Part shown: positions 28,304-36,322 of the stretch, one piece after another
Numbering within the stretch: position 1 is the first letter of the stretch
Layout of the letters: every line of letters begins with the position of its first letter
NCBI GenBank assembly: GCA_003194525.1
Contig: NBIV01000108.1
Coordinates: 124,001 to 188,000, forward strand
Length of the DNA stretch: 64,000 nucleotides
Source: Gracilariopsis chorda
Taxonomy: Eukaryota > Rhodophyta > Florideophyceae > Gracilariales > Gracilariaceae
Direction: 5' to 3'
Program-made: the position numbers and the translations under genes
Notes under the pieces: model-generated
What the model was told of the DNA's origin: nothing
Database searches by the model: none
The model's input: the letters and a program-made list of their open reading frames with translations, nothing else

Positions 28304-29155
28304 ATGACTGCTCCCGCCGACGAACAACTCTTTGTCACCGCCGATCAACCCTTTGAAGAACCCGTTCATGATTCCGGTTACGACAGCTCAAGCGACTTCA
28401 CAAGCGAGCTTGACGACAAAACCATCGAAACCGACACAACTCCCGAATCAACACCCAGCACCAGCGCCCAAGCCATTCTAGATCGTCTTTCCCGCTTGGA
28501 GCACTCTCAACAGCAAATGATGCGCAAACTCAAGTCCGACCATGACAGCCAAATGGCCGTGCTGCGCGACAAGCTCGAGCAAGCACAAAGTAAGCGTAAA
28601 TATGCCGAAGAAACCGCTCTCGCTCAACCACTGCTCATGGCCGTCAATATGACCGAGGTCGAAGCAGCTGTACAGGCTGCCTCGCTCGCCGAACAAGAGT
28701 CCGCTTCCGCTCTCGAAGAGGCGAGAAAGGTTGCCGAGGAGGCTCGATTGGCCTCCGGAGGCATTCCTCAATCCGCCCGCGAAGCTACTAAGGAAGGCGA
28801 CGTCGGATACGGCGCTGACAGCGAGTACATCATCAAGAAGGTCACCGTTAATCTCGACGAAGTGGAGCGTGCCATTAGCATTTCCTCTCTCATTAGTCTC
28901 TGTCGCGCTTTCGGTCGTCCAGATCCCAAGTATGGAAACGAAGTCTACTGCGCTGTCGTCCCGAAGAAGAAAGTTCGAGTGTCTGAACGCATGCTCCTCA
29001 TTCACGCTCAAAAGTATTTGCCTACTGCTATGGTACCAAAGCGCTTCTTTTTCCTTCAGGATCTTCCTTCAGGCATCACCCGGAAAGCTCTGGCAGAGGC
29101 CCAAGCCCATGGCGATATGAACAAACTTGTTGGACTACCTGCCGTTGAGCAGTAG
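28304..29155 (+). CDS. Coiled-coil protein with a free-standing ANL (AMP-binding) C-terminal domain
   Basis: A 283-residue protein starting at the ATG at 28304. Residues 1-60 are acidic and Ser/Thr/Asp-rich. About 60-165 is predicted coiled coil (LEHSQQQMMRKLKSDHDSQM..., ALEEARKVAEEARLA). About 175-275 matches the small C-terminal subdomain of acyl-CoA synthetases: VNLDEVERAISISSLI, then FGRPDPKYGNEVYCAVVP, then YLPTAMVPKRFFFLQDLPSG. The spacing resembles the AAE3/Pcs60-type CoA ligases. The large N-terminal adenylation domain is absent. Where active enzymes have a conserved Gly-Lys (SGKxxRR) whose Lys catalyses adenylation, this protein reads DLPSGITRKAL, which seems to lack it. It is therefore probably non-catalytic. 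Its place beside MenB invites comparison with MenE (an ANL enzyme), but the sequence does not show that function. Confidence 0.75.
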   Translation: MTAPADEQLFVTADQPFEEPVHDSGYDSSSDFTSELDDKTIETDTTPESTPSTSAQAILDRLSRLEHSQQQMMRKLKSDHDSQMAVLRDKLEQAQSKRKYAEETALAQPLLMAVNMTEVEAAVQAASLAEQESASALEEARKVAEEARLASGGIPQSAREATKEGDVGYGADSEYIIKKVTVNLDEVERAISISSLISLCRAFGRPDPKYGNEVYCAVVPKKKVRVSERMLLIHAQKYLPTAMVPKRFFFLQDLPSGITRKALAEAQAHGDMNKLVGLPAVEQ

Positions 29156-29556
29156 AGAAACAACCACCCCCCCTAATCATTCTCACTCAAACATTCCCAA
29201 ACGCTTCCAAACTCGCCCACCCCTATGCACAACCTCGTTCTCTCCTACCTTTCCCTTCCCCTCCTCGTTTACTCCGTATAGTGCCCAAGCTGTTTTGCCT
29301 TTATTCGAACGAGCCCGTTTCTGGGTTCATGCTAAGCAAAACTATCAGAAGAGCATCAACATATTTCGTGAGCAGAGTTGCTCAGTCTTGGTTCTCGCCT
29401 GCAACCTGCTCAACTGTTATGTTTGCTTCGTTTTCGCAAGTCGCAGATATTGTAAAAAAGAAAGCGCTTTTACGAATGCGCAAACACTCCTTTTTGTTTT
29501 GGTACTACACAACATGAGTCCTCCGTTATCGTACCAAGGCGTGTGCCTTCTACGTT
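29156..29556. other. Convergent 3' spacer
   Basis: 400 bp between the stop of the ANL-domain gene and the stop of menB. C/T-rich at first. It holds 3' ends; I see no gene or repeat in it. Confidence 0.5.
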
Positions 29557-30513
29557 TCAAAGACGTGCTGTTCGAGCTACCTGCTGTGAAGAAGATCGGT
29601 TTTGCGTGTTTGATTCCTCTATCACAAACGATCCGAATCGCGGTTTTCGTTTCTCCAAAAAGGCATTCTTCCCTTCTTTCCCTTCCTCCGATTGATAGAA
29701 CAGTCTAGTTGCTTCACCTGCCAGCTGACTCAACCCGCTGTGACCATCCCCATCAGCATTCATCGCCGCCTTTAGACACGCAATCGCTGTTGGGCTTTTT
29801 TCAAGGATCTCTCTACACCACTTGACTGTCTCAATCTCTAGTTGCTCAAGTGGTACAACAGTGTTCACCAATCCCATCTGTAACGCCTGTTTCGCGTCGT
29901 ATTGTCGACATAAGAACCATATCTCACGTGCTCGTTTCTGCCCTACGATTCTTGCCATGTACGAACTGCCGTATCCGCCGTCAAAACTTCCCACTTTTGG
30001 TCCTGTTTGTCCGAACCGTGCATTATCCGCCGCAATGGTCAAGTCGCAAACCATGTGAAGAATATGTCCGCCTCCAATTGCGTACCCGGCAACCATTGCT
30101 ATTACCACTTTCGGCAGACGACGCATCATTACGTGCAGGTCGAGTACGGCCAAACGGGGAATGCCATCATCTCCAACGTAACCACCGTGGCCACGAGCAG
30201 ATTGATCTCCCCCAGAGCAAAATGCGCGATGGCCCTCGCCGGTGAGGATTACAGCTCGGATTGAAGGCATATCTCGCGCGTAACGAAAAGCGTGCTCCAG
30301 TTCCAGAAGCGTTAGAGGACGAAAGGCATTATGTACTGCTGGTCGCGCAATCGTGATTTTCGCAATACCATCAGAAGATATTTCAACGCGGACGTCTTCG
30401 AACTTTGATAATGACCGAATGTGTACGGGTGTCCAAGTGCAAGCTGGTGCAATTATTGTCTTTGTATCTTGCAAAGATAGAGAGGAATGTAGTCCGTATT
30501 TGGTGGAAGGCAT
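29557..30513 (-). CDS. menB: 1,4-dihydroxy-2-naphthoyl-CoA synthase (MenB)
   Basis: Crotonase-fold enzyme that cyclises O-succinylbenzoyl-CoA to 1,4-dihydroxy-2-naphthoyl-CoA in phylloquinone synthesis. 318 residues. Visible signatures: [56 protein letters not shown] and [34 protein letters not shown]. The Gly in AIGGGH fits the bicarbonate-dependent type I enzymes. The [14 protein letters not shown] block looks closer to bacterial type I MenB than to land-plant naphthoate synthase as I recall them. The N-terminal ~35 residues are an extension of unclear targeting. The protein ends in Ala-Arg-Leu, an accepted plant-type PTS1 tripeptide, so peroxisomal import is plausible; plant MenB is also peroxisomal but uses PTS2. 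Divergent from the menF-menD fusion. Confidence 0.95.
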   Translation of the reverse strand: MPSTKYGLHSSLSLQDTKTIIAPACTWTPVHIRSLSKFEDVRVEISSDGIAKITIARPAVHNAFRPLTLLELEHAFRYARDMPSIRAVILTGEGHRAFCSGGDQSARGHGGYVGDDGIPRLAVLDLHVMMRRLPKVVIAMVAGYAIGGGHILHMVCDLTIAADNARFGQTGPKVGSFDGGYGSSYMARIVGQKRAREIWFLCRQYDAKQALQMGLVNTVVPLEQLEIETVKWCREILEKSPTAIACLKAAMNADGDGHSGLSQLAGEATRLFYQSEEGKEGKNAFLEKRKPRFGSFVIEESNTQNRSSSQQVARTARL

Positions 30514-31440
30514 CGCGTATAAGACTTCAGCCGAATAGTCACAGGAAGTTCTTTACACTTTTCAGGTAGGCGGAGTTGTCAGAAGCATGTAATTCCCCAG
30601 ATCAGATTTGGATATGCAAAGTGAGTACAGAGTCTGTACTATAGACCGTCGCTGAATAACGGAAGCTAGCTCCCGTGAGCAGAAGGTTACCTGCTTGAGT
30701 CCCGTTCACTCGATAGAGAGAAGATGCGCCACGAAACAATCGTATACACACTGTGTTGTAAACCTGAATGAGCGGCCTACCTCACGTAGGATCCGGATCC
30801 TCCGGACCTTTCTCTTTGAAAATGCTCCTTATCTGAAATCTAGGGGCTTCGCATCAAATTGTAAGCATAGAACGTGGACCAACGCAGGGCCTTGGCGTTT
30901 GTCCTTGCAAGCCTTAGTTGTTTTCCTCTGCAACGATGAGCTTGATGCGCGAGGTATTGGGTTGAAGAAACCTCGCCAATCTCTGAGATAGTTCCTAGGA
31001 TGCCTTGGTTGCCTCGACCACAGGACACGAAATGGTACGCGTAACTTTAGTAGGCCTGAGAATAGCGCAGGGAATGTTTCGCTGTCAAGATGGGTCGTTG
31101 TCTGGTATCGCAGGATGCACAAAGGGTATATGCTCACCTACTGGCACTAACCATTCCCTATGCTCTCAGGCTGCCCGCTCGACACATGATAGTTTCTGAG
31201 TTTCTGATTGTAACCTTCGATGAACGGCGATCTCGTATCAATGCGACCGCGACTGGACGTTTACGAACTTCGTTCGGTACAAAGGTGTATAATGTTATAA
31301 TGGTATGACAGTTTCAAGTTTTGTTACCTCATGCAGACAATGACGATGCTCTTGGTATCTTTGCACCCTTGTATCTAAGATAGTCCGCGAATAAAACGTG
31401 GTCGTTTCAGATTCTGAAGAAACGATACAGAAGAGTGTAC

Positions 31441-31461
31441 CTTTTTACCAACGGTAAAAAG
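31441..31461 (+). promoter_or_regulatory. Extended TACCAACGGTA palindrome (9-bp arms)
   Basis: CTTTTTACC, AAC, GGTAAAAAG: perfect arms of 9 bp. The flanks differ from other copies of the motif yet remain self-complementary. That points to a structural or dimeric-binding-site constraint, not simple duplication. Function unknown. Confidence 0.35.
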
Positions 31462-31828
31462 GGAAGATAAAGTGTGCAGAAGACGACAATACGCTATGGA
31501 TGCGATGGAAGGCAGGTCTTTCTTTGGATGTGCAATGTTGGAGGACTACAGTACCGCCATACACTTCGGCAAAGTAGAGTATCTATGCCTTCAAGGCCGA
31601 GTTTCGGAAGGCTACCGTAGCCTCTCAACGTGACTCTCGTCGTTACAGGATGGACTACCATTGGTACAAAGGTAACTGTTAGTTCGGACTCCGATCTTCG
31701 GAGCTCTCATCAGATGTCGGGTGAGCTCACAGAACAGAGACAGGTCGCTACGTGTATCTTTCTGCACAAATTTCTCCAGGATACCGTACCCGTATTAAGG
31801 GCTAACCCTTTGGCTCTATAAACCCTGG

Positions 31829-31865
31829 TACAGCAATAACAACAGTCGCGGTTGTTATTGCTGTA
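31829..31865 (+). repeat. Inverted repeat with 15-bp arms
   Basis: Perfect arms (TACAGCAATAACAAC and its complement) separated by AGTCGCG. The inner 11-mer GCAATAACAAC appears a third time at 31969-31979. It could fold as a hairpin in RNA or be a paired protein-binding site. Confidence 0.6.
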
Positions 31866-32530
31866 TCAGAGTTACGTAAGAAGTTGTGCTACAGATACTA
31901 GTACACGCAGGGACTCCAAAGCCATCCATCGTTCAGATCAATTCGCCAACCAGCCCTCCCAATACCGGCAATAACAACGAGCTAGGTCCAGGTCAGTTGG
32001 AGACGGTCGCAATAGCTGTTCCATCTTCAGTCTACATATACGGCTTTTCCCTAAACGTACTTCAAAGTCTGAAGTTCAAACCTTCTCTGGGACTACATAA
32101 CTGCATGAAGCCATAGAGACTAAGGCCTGAGGCGATGCTGCTTAGAACATTTTCCGGGGCTCACAAACACAAGAATCAAAACAACACCACACACCTCCAT
32201 TATCGCTTATAAGGTTTCCAGTCTTCTTGCGTGACGTTTACAGACTTGTGGAACCCTTCTGGCTGTAAGAGTTATAACCTTAATCCGATAGGTAACGTTG
32301 CGAAGGGCATAGGGATAAAGGACAGCCCCCAAACCTCATAGACAAAGTATTGCATGGTTTACAAGAGTTTTCGTTTCGAGCCGCGCATGTCGTGTAGTGC
32401 TTGCATTTTCGCCTGCTGTTCCTTGAATCGCAGTAATAATATCAGTTTGGGGCTTTATTCGAAATCCTGAAGAGTTGTGTTAGAAGGCTTATTGATCCTT
32501 GGACAGGGGACTCACAAAGGAGCACTCGTC

Positions 32531-35500
32531 ATGACTGAGCAACTTTCTATATCGTTTCAGTGTGCGTTGAACAAACTGTGGGACTGGACTGAGTATGCTG
32601 CATGTCGTATCGGAGAAGCTGAAGAATCTGGAAGCCAATATCCTAGGGCTCATCGCAAACGAATTCAAATTGAAGTATGTTTTAAAACAGCCCTTGTATG
32701 GTTGCGAGCTCAACCGCATGCTCAAAAGCTGTACTTCCGTAGCCGTGATAACACCTTTGAGATAGCGGCAGTCGGCTTTTCTCATGTGTCATCCGATGAT
32801 GTTTTCAGGAAACAAACCCATCAAGACTTGGTGTCCATTCTCAACCCAGAACACCCAGAAATGAAGTTCTACGGAGCCTCTCGCTTTGATTCTTTAGCCG
32901 AAAATGCCACTGATCTGGAATGGCAAGATTATTCGGGCTACACTTTTGTCCTCCCTGCCGTAGAGCTATATCGCGACGTTACTAATGATTTTTATCTTGC
33001 AGTGAACTACTACCCCCCTTCCGGGATTTCAGTTTTGTTTGAGGCACTGAGAGTGCTTGTGCCACTTGCAACATATTTGCAAACAGCACGTCAGTCGTCA
33101 TTGATCCCGACTGCAGACCAAGTACTAGATTTGCCCGGCTATGGTTCTTGGGAAGCCTCAATGGAGAGAATCTTGAAACATCTGAAGGATAAGCAGTATC
33201 ATAAGCTTGTTCTTGCGCGACGTAAGGTATTTGAATTCCAAGATATGGCTAGACCTGACCCGATTCATGTTCTTGCGGCGCTTGACGAGACCGATAAGAA
33301 ACGGCACGTGATTAAATCGAAAACTAGCCCTCAAAATCTATCACGCATAGACACCGGCAGTGTGGAAAGCTGTAGAGAAGGTCTTTATGCGTCTCGCGAC
33401 GCGAATATCTTAGAAGAGACTTGTGATGTGCAGAGAAGCTATGCATTTTGTCTACAAGTTGCCGACGGCAGAGCTTTCATAAGTCACACACCAGAAACGC
33501 TGTTTCGAATAGCAGGAGGGGAATTGAAGACTGAAGCCTTGGCTGGGACAGTCCGCCGAGGTCCCGACGAAGAAGAAGCATTCGAAATAGGTCAGCTGTT
33601 TAGCGAGAAGAACCTGGACGAACATGGATTTGTTGTTAGACATGTTACGAATACGCTATCAGAATGCAACTTAGATGCAGAGACCTGGGGGCCGCATGTT
33701 AGAAAACTTGCACGCCTGATGCATCTAGTAACGAATATTGAAAGTCGAATACCATATACACCTTCATGCATATCGGATACAATATACCAAGTATTGCATC
33801 GCTTGCACCCGACGCCAGCCGTGTGCGGTGCACCATGCGAGAAAGCACGTTCCGAAATACGTGAGCTCGAGGGATTTGATCGCGGACTCTTTGCAGGACC
33901 TCTTGGCTGGTTTTCTCGTGACGCCGCGGAGTTCTGCGTTGCTATTAGGTCCGCTGTGTTTTATGGCAATAAAGTGGTGGCTTTCGCAGGGAGCGGAATT
34001 GTGCCTGGTTCAGAAGCTAAGTCGGAGTGGGACGAGACGGAGTTGAAGATGTCAGCCTTCTCGGACCTATTCTCTATCCGTTCTGAAATGGATTATTTGT
34101 CAAACAACTGTCAAACAGGAATAGTTCAACACGGCCTAACCAACGGATTCCAAAATAGTGCTGAGGATTCATTTCCTAGTGATCGAAAGACTGGGGCATT
34201 CACGATCAGTTCGTCAGTTCGCGACAATTGTCTTGTACGTATTCAACATCTAACGATGAATTCAGAACACGAAAAGTCTGCCAAAACTCTGCCTCTTCGG
34301 TCCATCGAAACCAGGGTAGGTACCAGTGGCGGACAAATGAGCGCTGTAGTCTCCCAGCTCGGGAAGCTGCCCAACCTAAATGCTGTGTGGTCATTCTGCT
34401 GTGTTGAAGAGTTGTGCAGGAATGGAATTGATACTTTCTTCATTGCCCCTGGATCTCGTTCCGCACCACTCGCGGTTGCTGTTGTGACATCACGCCATGC
34501 CAGGTACTTTGTCAGTCATGACGAGCGTGGTGCGGGTTTCTTAGCTGTTGGTTACGCAAGGGGGACAAGTCGTGCGGCAGTTGTGATCACCAGTTCAGGG
34601 ACAGCGGTTGCAAATCTGTTACCGGCTGCTGTCGAAGCATATTCTGATTCGCTTCCTGTCATCCTCTTGACTGCAGACAGACCTCCAGAGCTTCGAGACA
34701 TAGGAGCAAATCAAACAATTGACCAAGTTGGAGTTTTCGGAAAGTACGTGCTTTGGTCAGTAGATGTTCCATGTCCTTCGGAAGAAATTCCTTTGGGCTA
34801 CCTTCTCAAGAGAGTTGACACTGCTGTTCGCATGAGCGGGAGCTTTACTTGTTCAAGACAGCAGCAACCACAGGGTCCTGTGCATATTAATATGATGTTC
34901 CGAGAGAACCTTGCGCCGGACGAACAAGTATGGAACAGATCGTACCTACGGACTGCTGGTAGTAGATGGCTCAAGTCTCTGTGCCCCTCCACAACTTATC
35001 AGGCAGGGGGCGTGAAAGCGACACAAACATATATAGAGAGGAAACGACCTTCGACCTTCCTCTTACACCATGGTTTCTCTGTGCTATTGAAAAGTGTTAT
35101 GAATGAATACAAGGGTGTCATTATAACAGCTGGCGGTTGTGGTGCGGTTCGAACGGAGGGCGAGGTCATAGCTTTGCGCGAGATTGCTAGTCTGCTGGAC
35201 TGGCCTGTGATATCCGATGTGTGCGGTGGACTTCGGCTGGGGACGGACGTCCCAAACGTTATTCATTATGCTAATCTCATGTTCAGCTCAGCATTCTTCA
35301 GAAGCCAACACTCTTTTCGAGTGGTACTGCAATTTGGGGAACGAATCACCTCCAAGAGTATTTTGAAGCTAATCGAGGAATGTAGTCGGGACAATGAATC
35401 TTTTCTTCATGCGCTGGTGTCGCCAAGTTCAAAGTGTTCAGACAGTGCATTAACAGTGACACACAGAGTGGAGTGCGATGTTTCAGAGTTTTTGATCATG

Positions 35501-36322
35501 ATGAAATCGGTGGCCAACAGTCCGCAAGAAGTTGGCCATAGCACATCCTTATGCAATGGCAAGCACGGTCATGGTGATCTCAAGAGCTCATCTTCAAAGC
35601 TGAAAGCTTTAACAGAAGTCTCTACATCGATAGACAAGCTTCTGGATGAAGCCACTGGTGTCTTGAAGGAAGAATTCTTAACCGAGCCAGGTTGCGCCCG
35701 CGTGATAACCAGAAGTATCCTGGCTCCTTGCGCACTTTTCATCGGAAACTCTATGCCTATTCGTGATTTTGACCAATTCTCTTTTGCAAGAACTGAAGGA
35801 GGTAAGCTTCGAGTTGCAGCTAACAGAGGGGCAAGTGGAATTGACGGACTGGTTTCCACTGGGATCGGTTTCGGCATTGGTCTTAACCTGGACGTTGTCA
35901 TAATTCTCGGTGACATGTCTATGATTCATGATTTAAATGCGTTGCATCTTCTTCGAGAACATGGTGAACAGCTTCCTATACGTGTCACAGTTATCGTTAT
36001 CAACAATGGAGGTGGGGGTATCTTTTCGATGTTGCCCATTTCGAAACATCCAGATGTGTTTTCTCCAGTATTTGACACACCACACAGTTTGGACTTCAGA
36101 AGTGTGTGTTGTATGTTCGGCATTGAATACATACCTGCCAAAACTGCTGCAGACCTAAGCGCTGCCATTAGTCGCGTTCACCAAAGACACTGTCTCATTG
36201 AGGCAATTGTCTCAAAAGACCATCAAGTGAATGCTGCTCTCCATGAGAAGCTGAGAAAGATTGTGGATCAGGGCGTTGGCCGCACTGTTTCTAAATCTGG
36301 TCCTGAATCGAATTCAACATGA
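32531..36322 (+). CDS. menF-menD: MenF-MenD fusion: isochorismate synthase + SEPHCHC synthase
   Basis: A 1263-residue bifunctional enzyme carrying two early steps of phylloquinone synthesis: chorismate to isochorismate (MenF, about 1-545), then ThDP-dependent addition of 2-oxoglutarate (MenD, about 600-1240). MenF motifs: KLVLARRKVFEF, ALAGTVRRG, KNLDEHGFVVRHV, HPTPAVCGAPCEKA, RGLFAGPLGWF and AGSGIVPGSEAKSEWDETELK. MenD motifs: FIAPGSRSAPLAVA, SHDERGAGFLAVGYARG (the Glu that activates ThDP), TSSGTAVANLLPAAVEA, ADRPPELRDIGANQTIDQ, ANRGASGIDGLVSTGIG, and GDMSMIHDLNAL...VINNGGGGIFSMLP (Mg/ThDP site). Land-plant PHYLLO continues into MenC and MenH; this gene stops after MenD. The ATG at 32531 follows an in-frame stop at 32468. 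No obvious plastid transit peptide is visible, so an upstream leader exon is possible. Confidence 0.96.
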   Translation: MTEQLSISFQCALNKLWDWTEYAACRIGEAEESGSQYPRAHRKRIQIEVCFKTALVWLRAQPHAQKLYFRSRDNTFEIAAVGFSHVSSDDVFRKQTHQDLVSILNPEHPEMKFYGASRFDSLAENATDLEWQDYSGYTFVLPAVELYRDVTNDFYLAVNYYPPSGISVLFEALRVLVPLATYLQTARQSSLIPTADQVLDLPGYGSWEASMERILKHLKDKQYHKLVLARRKVFEFQDMARPDPIHVLAALDETDKKRHVIKSKTSPQNLSRIDTGSVESCREGLYASRDANILEETCDVQRSYAFCLQVADGRAFISHTPETLFRIAGGELKTEALAGTVRRGPDEEEAFEIGQLFSEKNLDEHGFVVRHVTNTLSECNLDAETWGPHVRKLARLMHLVTNIESRIPYTPSCISDTIYQVLHRLHPTPAVCGAPCEKARSEIRELEGFDRGLFAGPLGWFSRDAAEFCVAIRSAVFYGNKVVAFAGSGIVPGSEAKSEWDETELKMSAFSDLFSIRSEMDYLSNNCQTGIVQHGLTNGFQNSAEDSFPSDRKTGAFTISSSVRDNCLVRIQHLTMNSEHEKSAKTLPLRSIETRVGTSGGQMSAVVSQLGKLPNLNAVWSFCCVEELCRNGIDTFFIAPGSRSAPLAVAVVTSRHARYFVSHDERGAGFLAVGYARGTSRAAVVITSSGTAVANLLPAAVEAYSDSLPVILLTADRPPELRDIGANQTIDQVGVFGKYVLWSVDVPCPSEEIPLGYLLKRVDTAVRMSGSFTCSRQQQPQGPVHINMMFRENLAPDEQVWNRSYLRTAGSRWLKSLCPSTTYQAGGVKATQTYIERKRPSTFLLHHGFSVLLKSVMNEYKGVIITAGGCGAVRTEGEVIALREIASLLDWPVISDVCGGLRLGTDVPNVIHYANLMFSSAFFRSQHSFRVVLQFGERITSKSILKLIEECSRDNESFLHALVSPSSKCSDSALTVTHRVECDVSEFLIMMKSVANSPQEVGHSTSLCNGKHGHGDLKSSSSKLKALTEVSTSIDKLLDEATGVLKEEFLTEPGCARVITRSILAPCALFIGNSMPIRDFDQFSFARTEGGKLRVAANRGASGIDGLVSTGIGFGIGLNLDVVIILGDMSMIHDLNALHLLREHGEQLPIRVTVIVINNGGGGIFSMLPISKHPDVFSPVFDTPHSLDFRSVCCMFGIEYIPAKTAADLSAAISRVHQRHCLIEAIVSKDHQVNAALHEKLRKIVDQGVGRTVSKSGPESNST

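Larger units (their letters stand above)
30514..32530. promoter_or_regulatory. Intergenic region between menB and menF-menD
   Basis: About 2 kb between divergent men genes, without coding sequence I can support. It holds a perfect palindrome around TACCAACGGTA with 9-bp arms (31441-31461), a TACC-ATT-GGTA variant near 31661-31671, and a 15-bp-arm inverted repeat at 31829-31865 whose arm sequence GCAATAACAAC recurs at 31969-31979. Any co-regulatory site for the two men genes would lie here. Confidence 0.4.

Noticed and set aside
28304-29155. Assignment of the ANL-domain protein as MenE (O-succinylbenzoate-CoA ligase)
   Set aside because: Only the small C-terminal domain is present, the catalytic Lys motif is not seen, and the segment resembles AAE3/Pcs60-type domains more. 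Proximity to menB is not enough.
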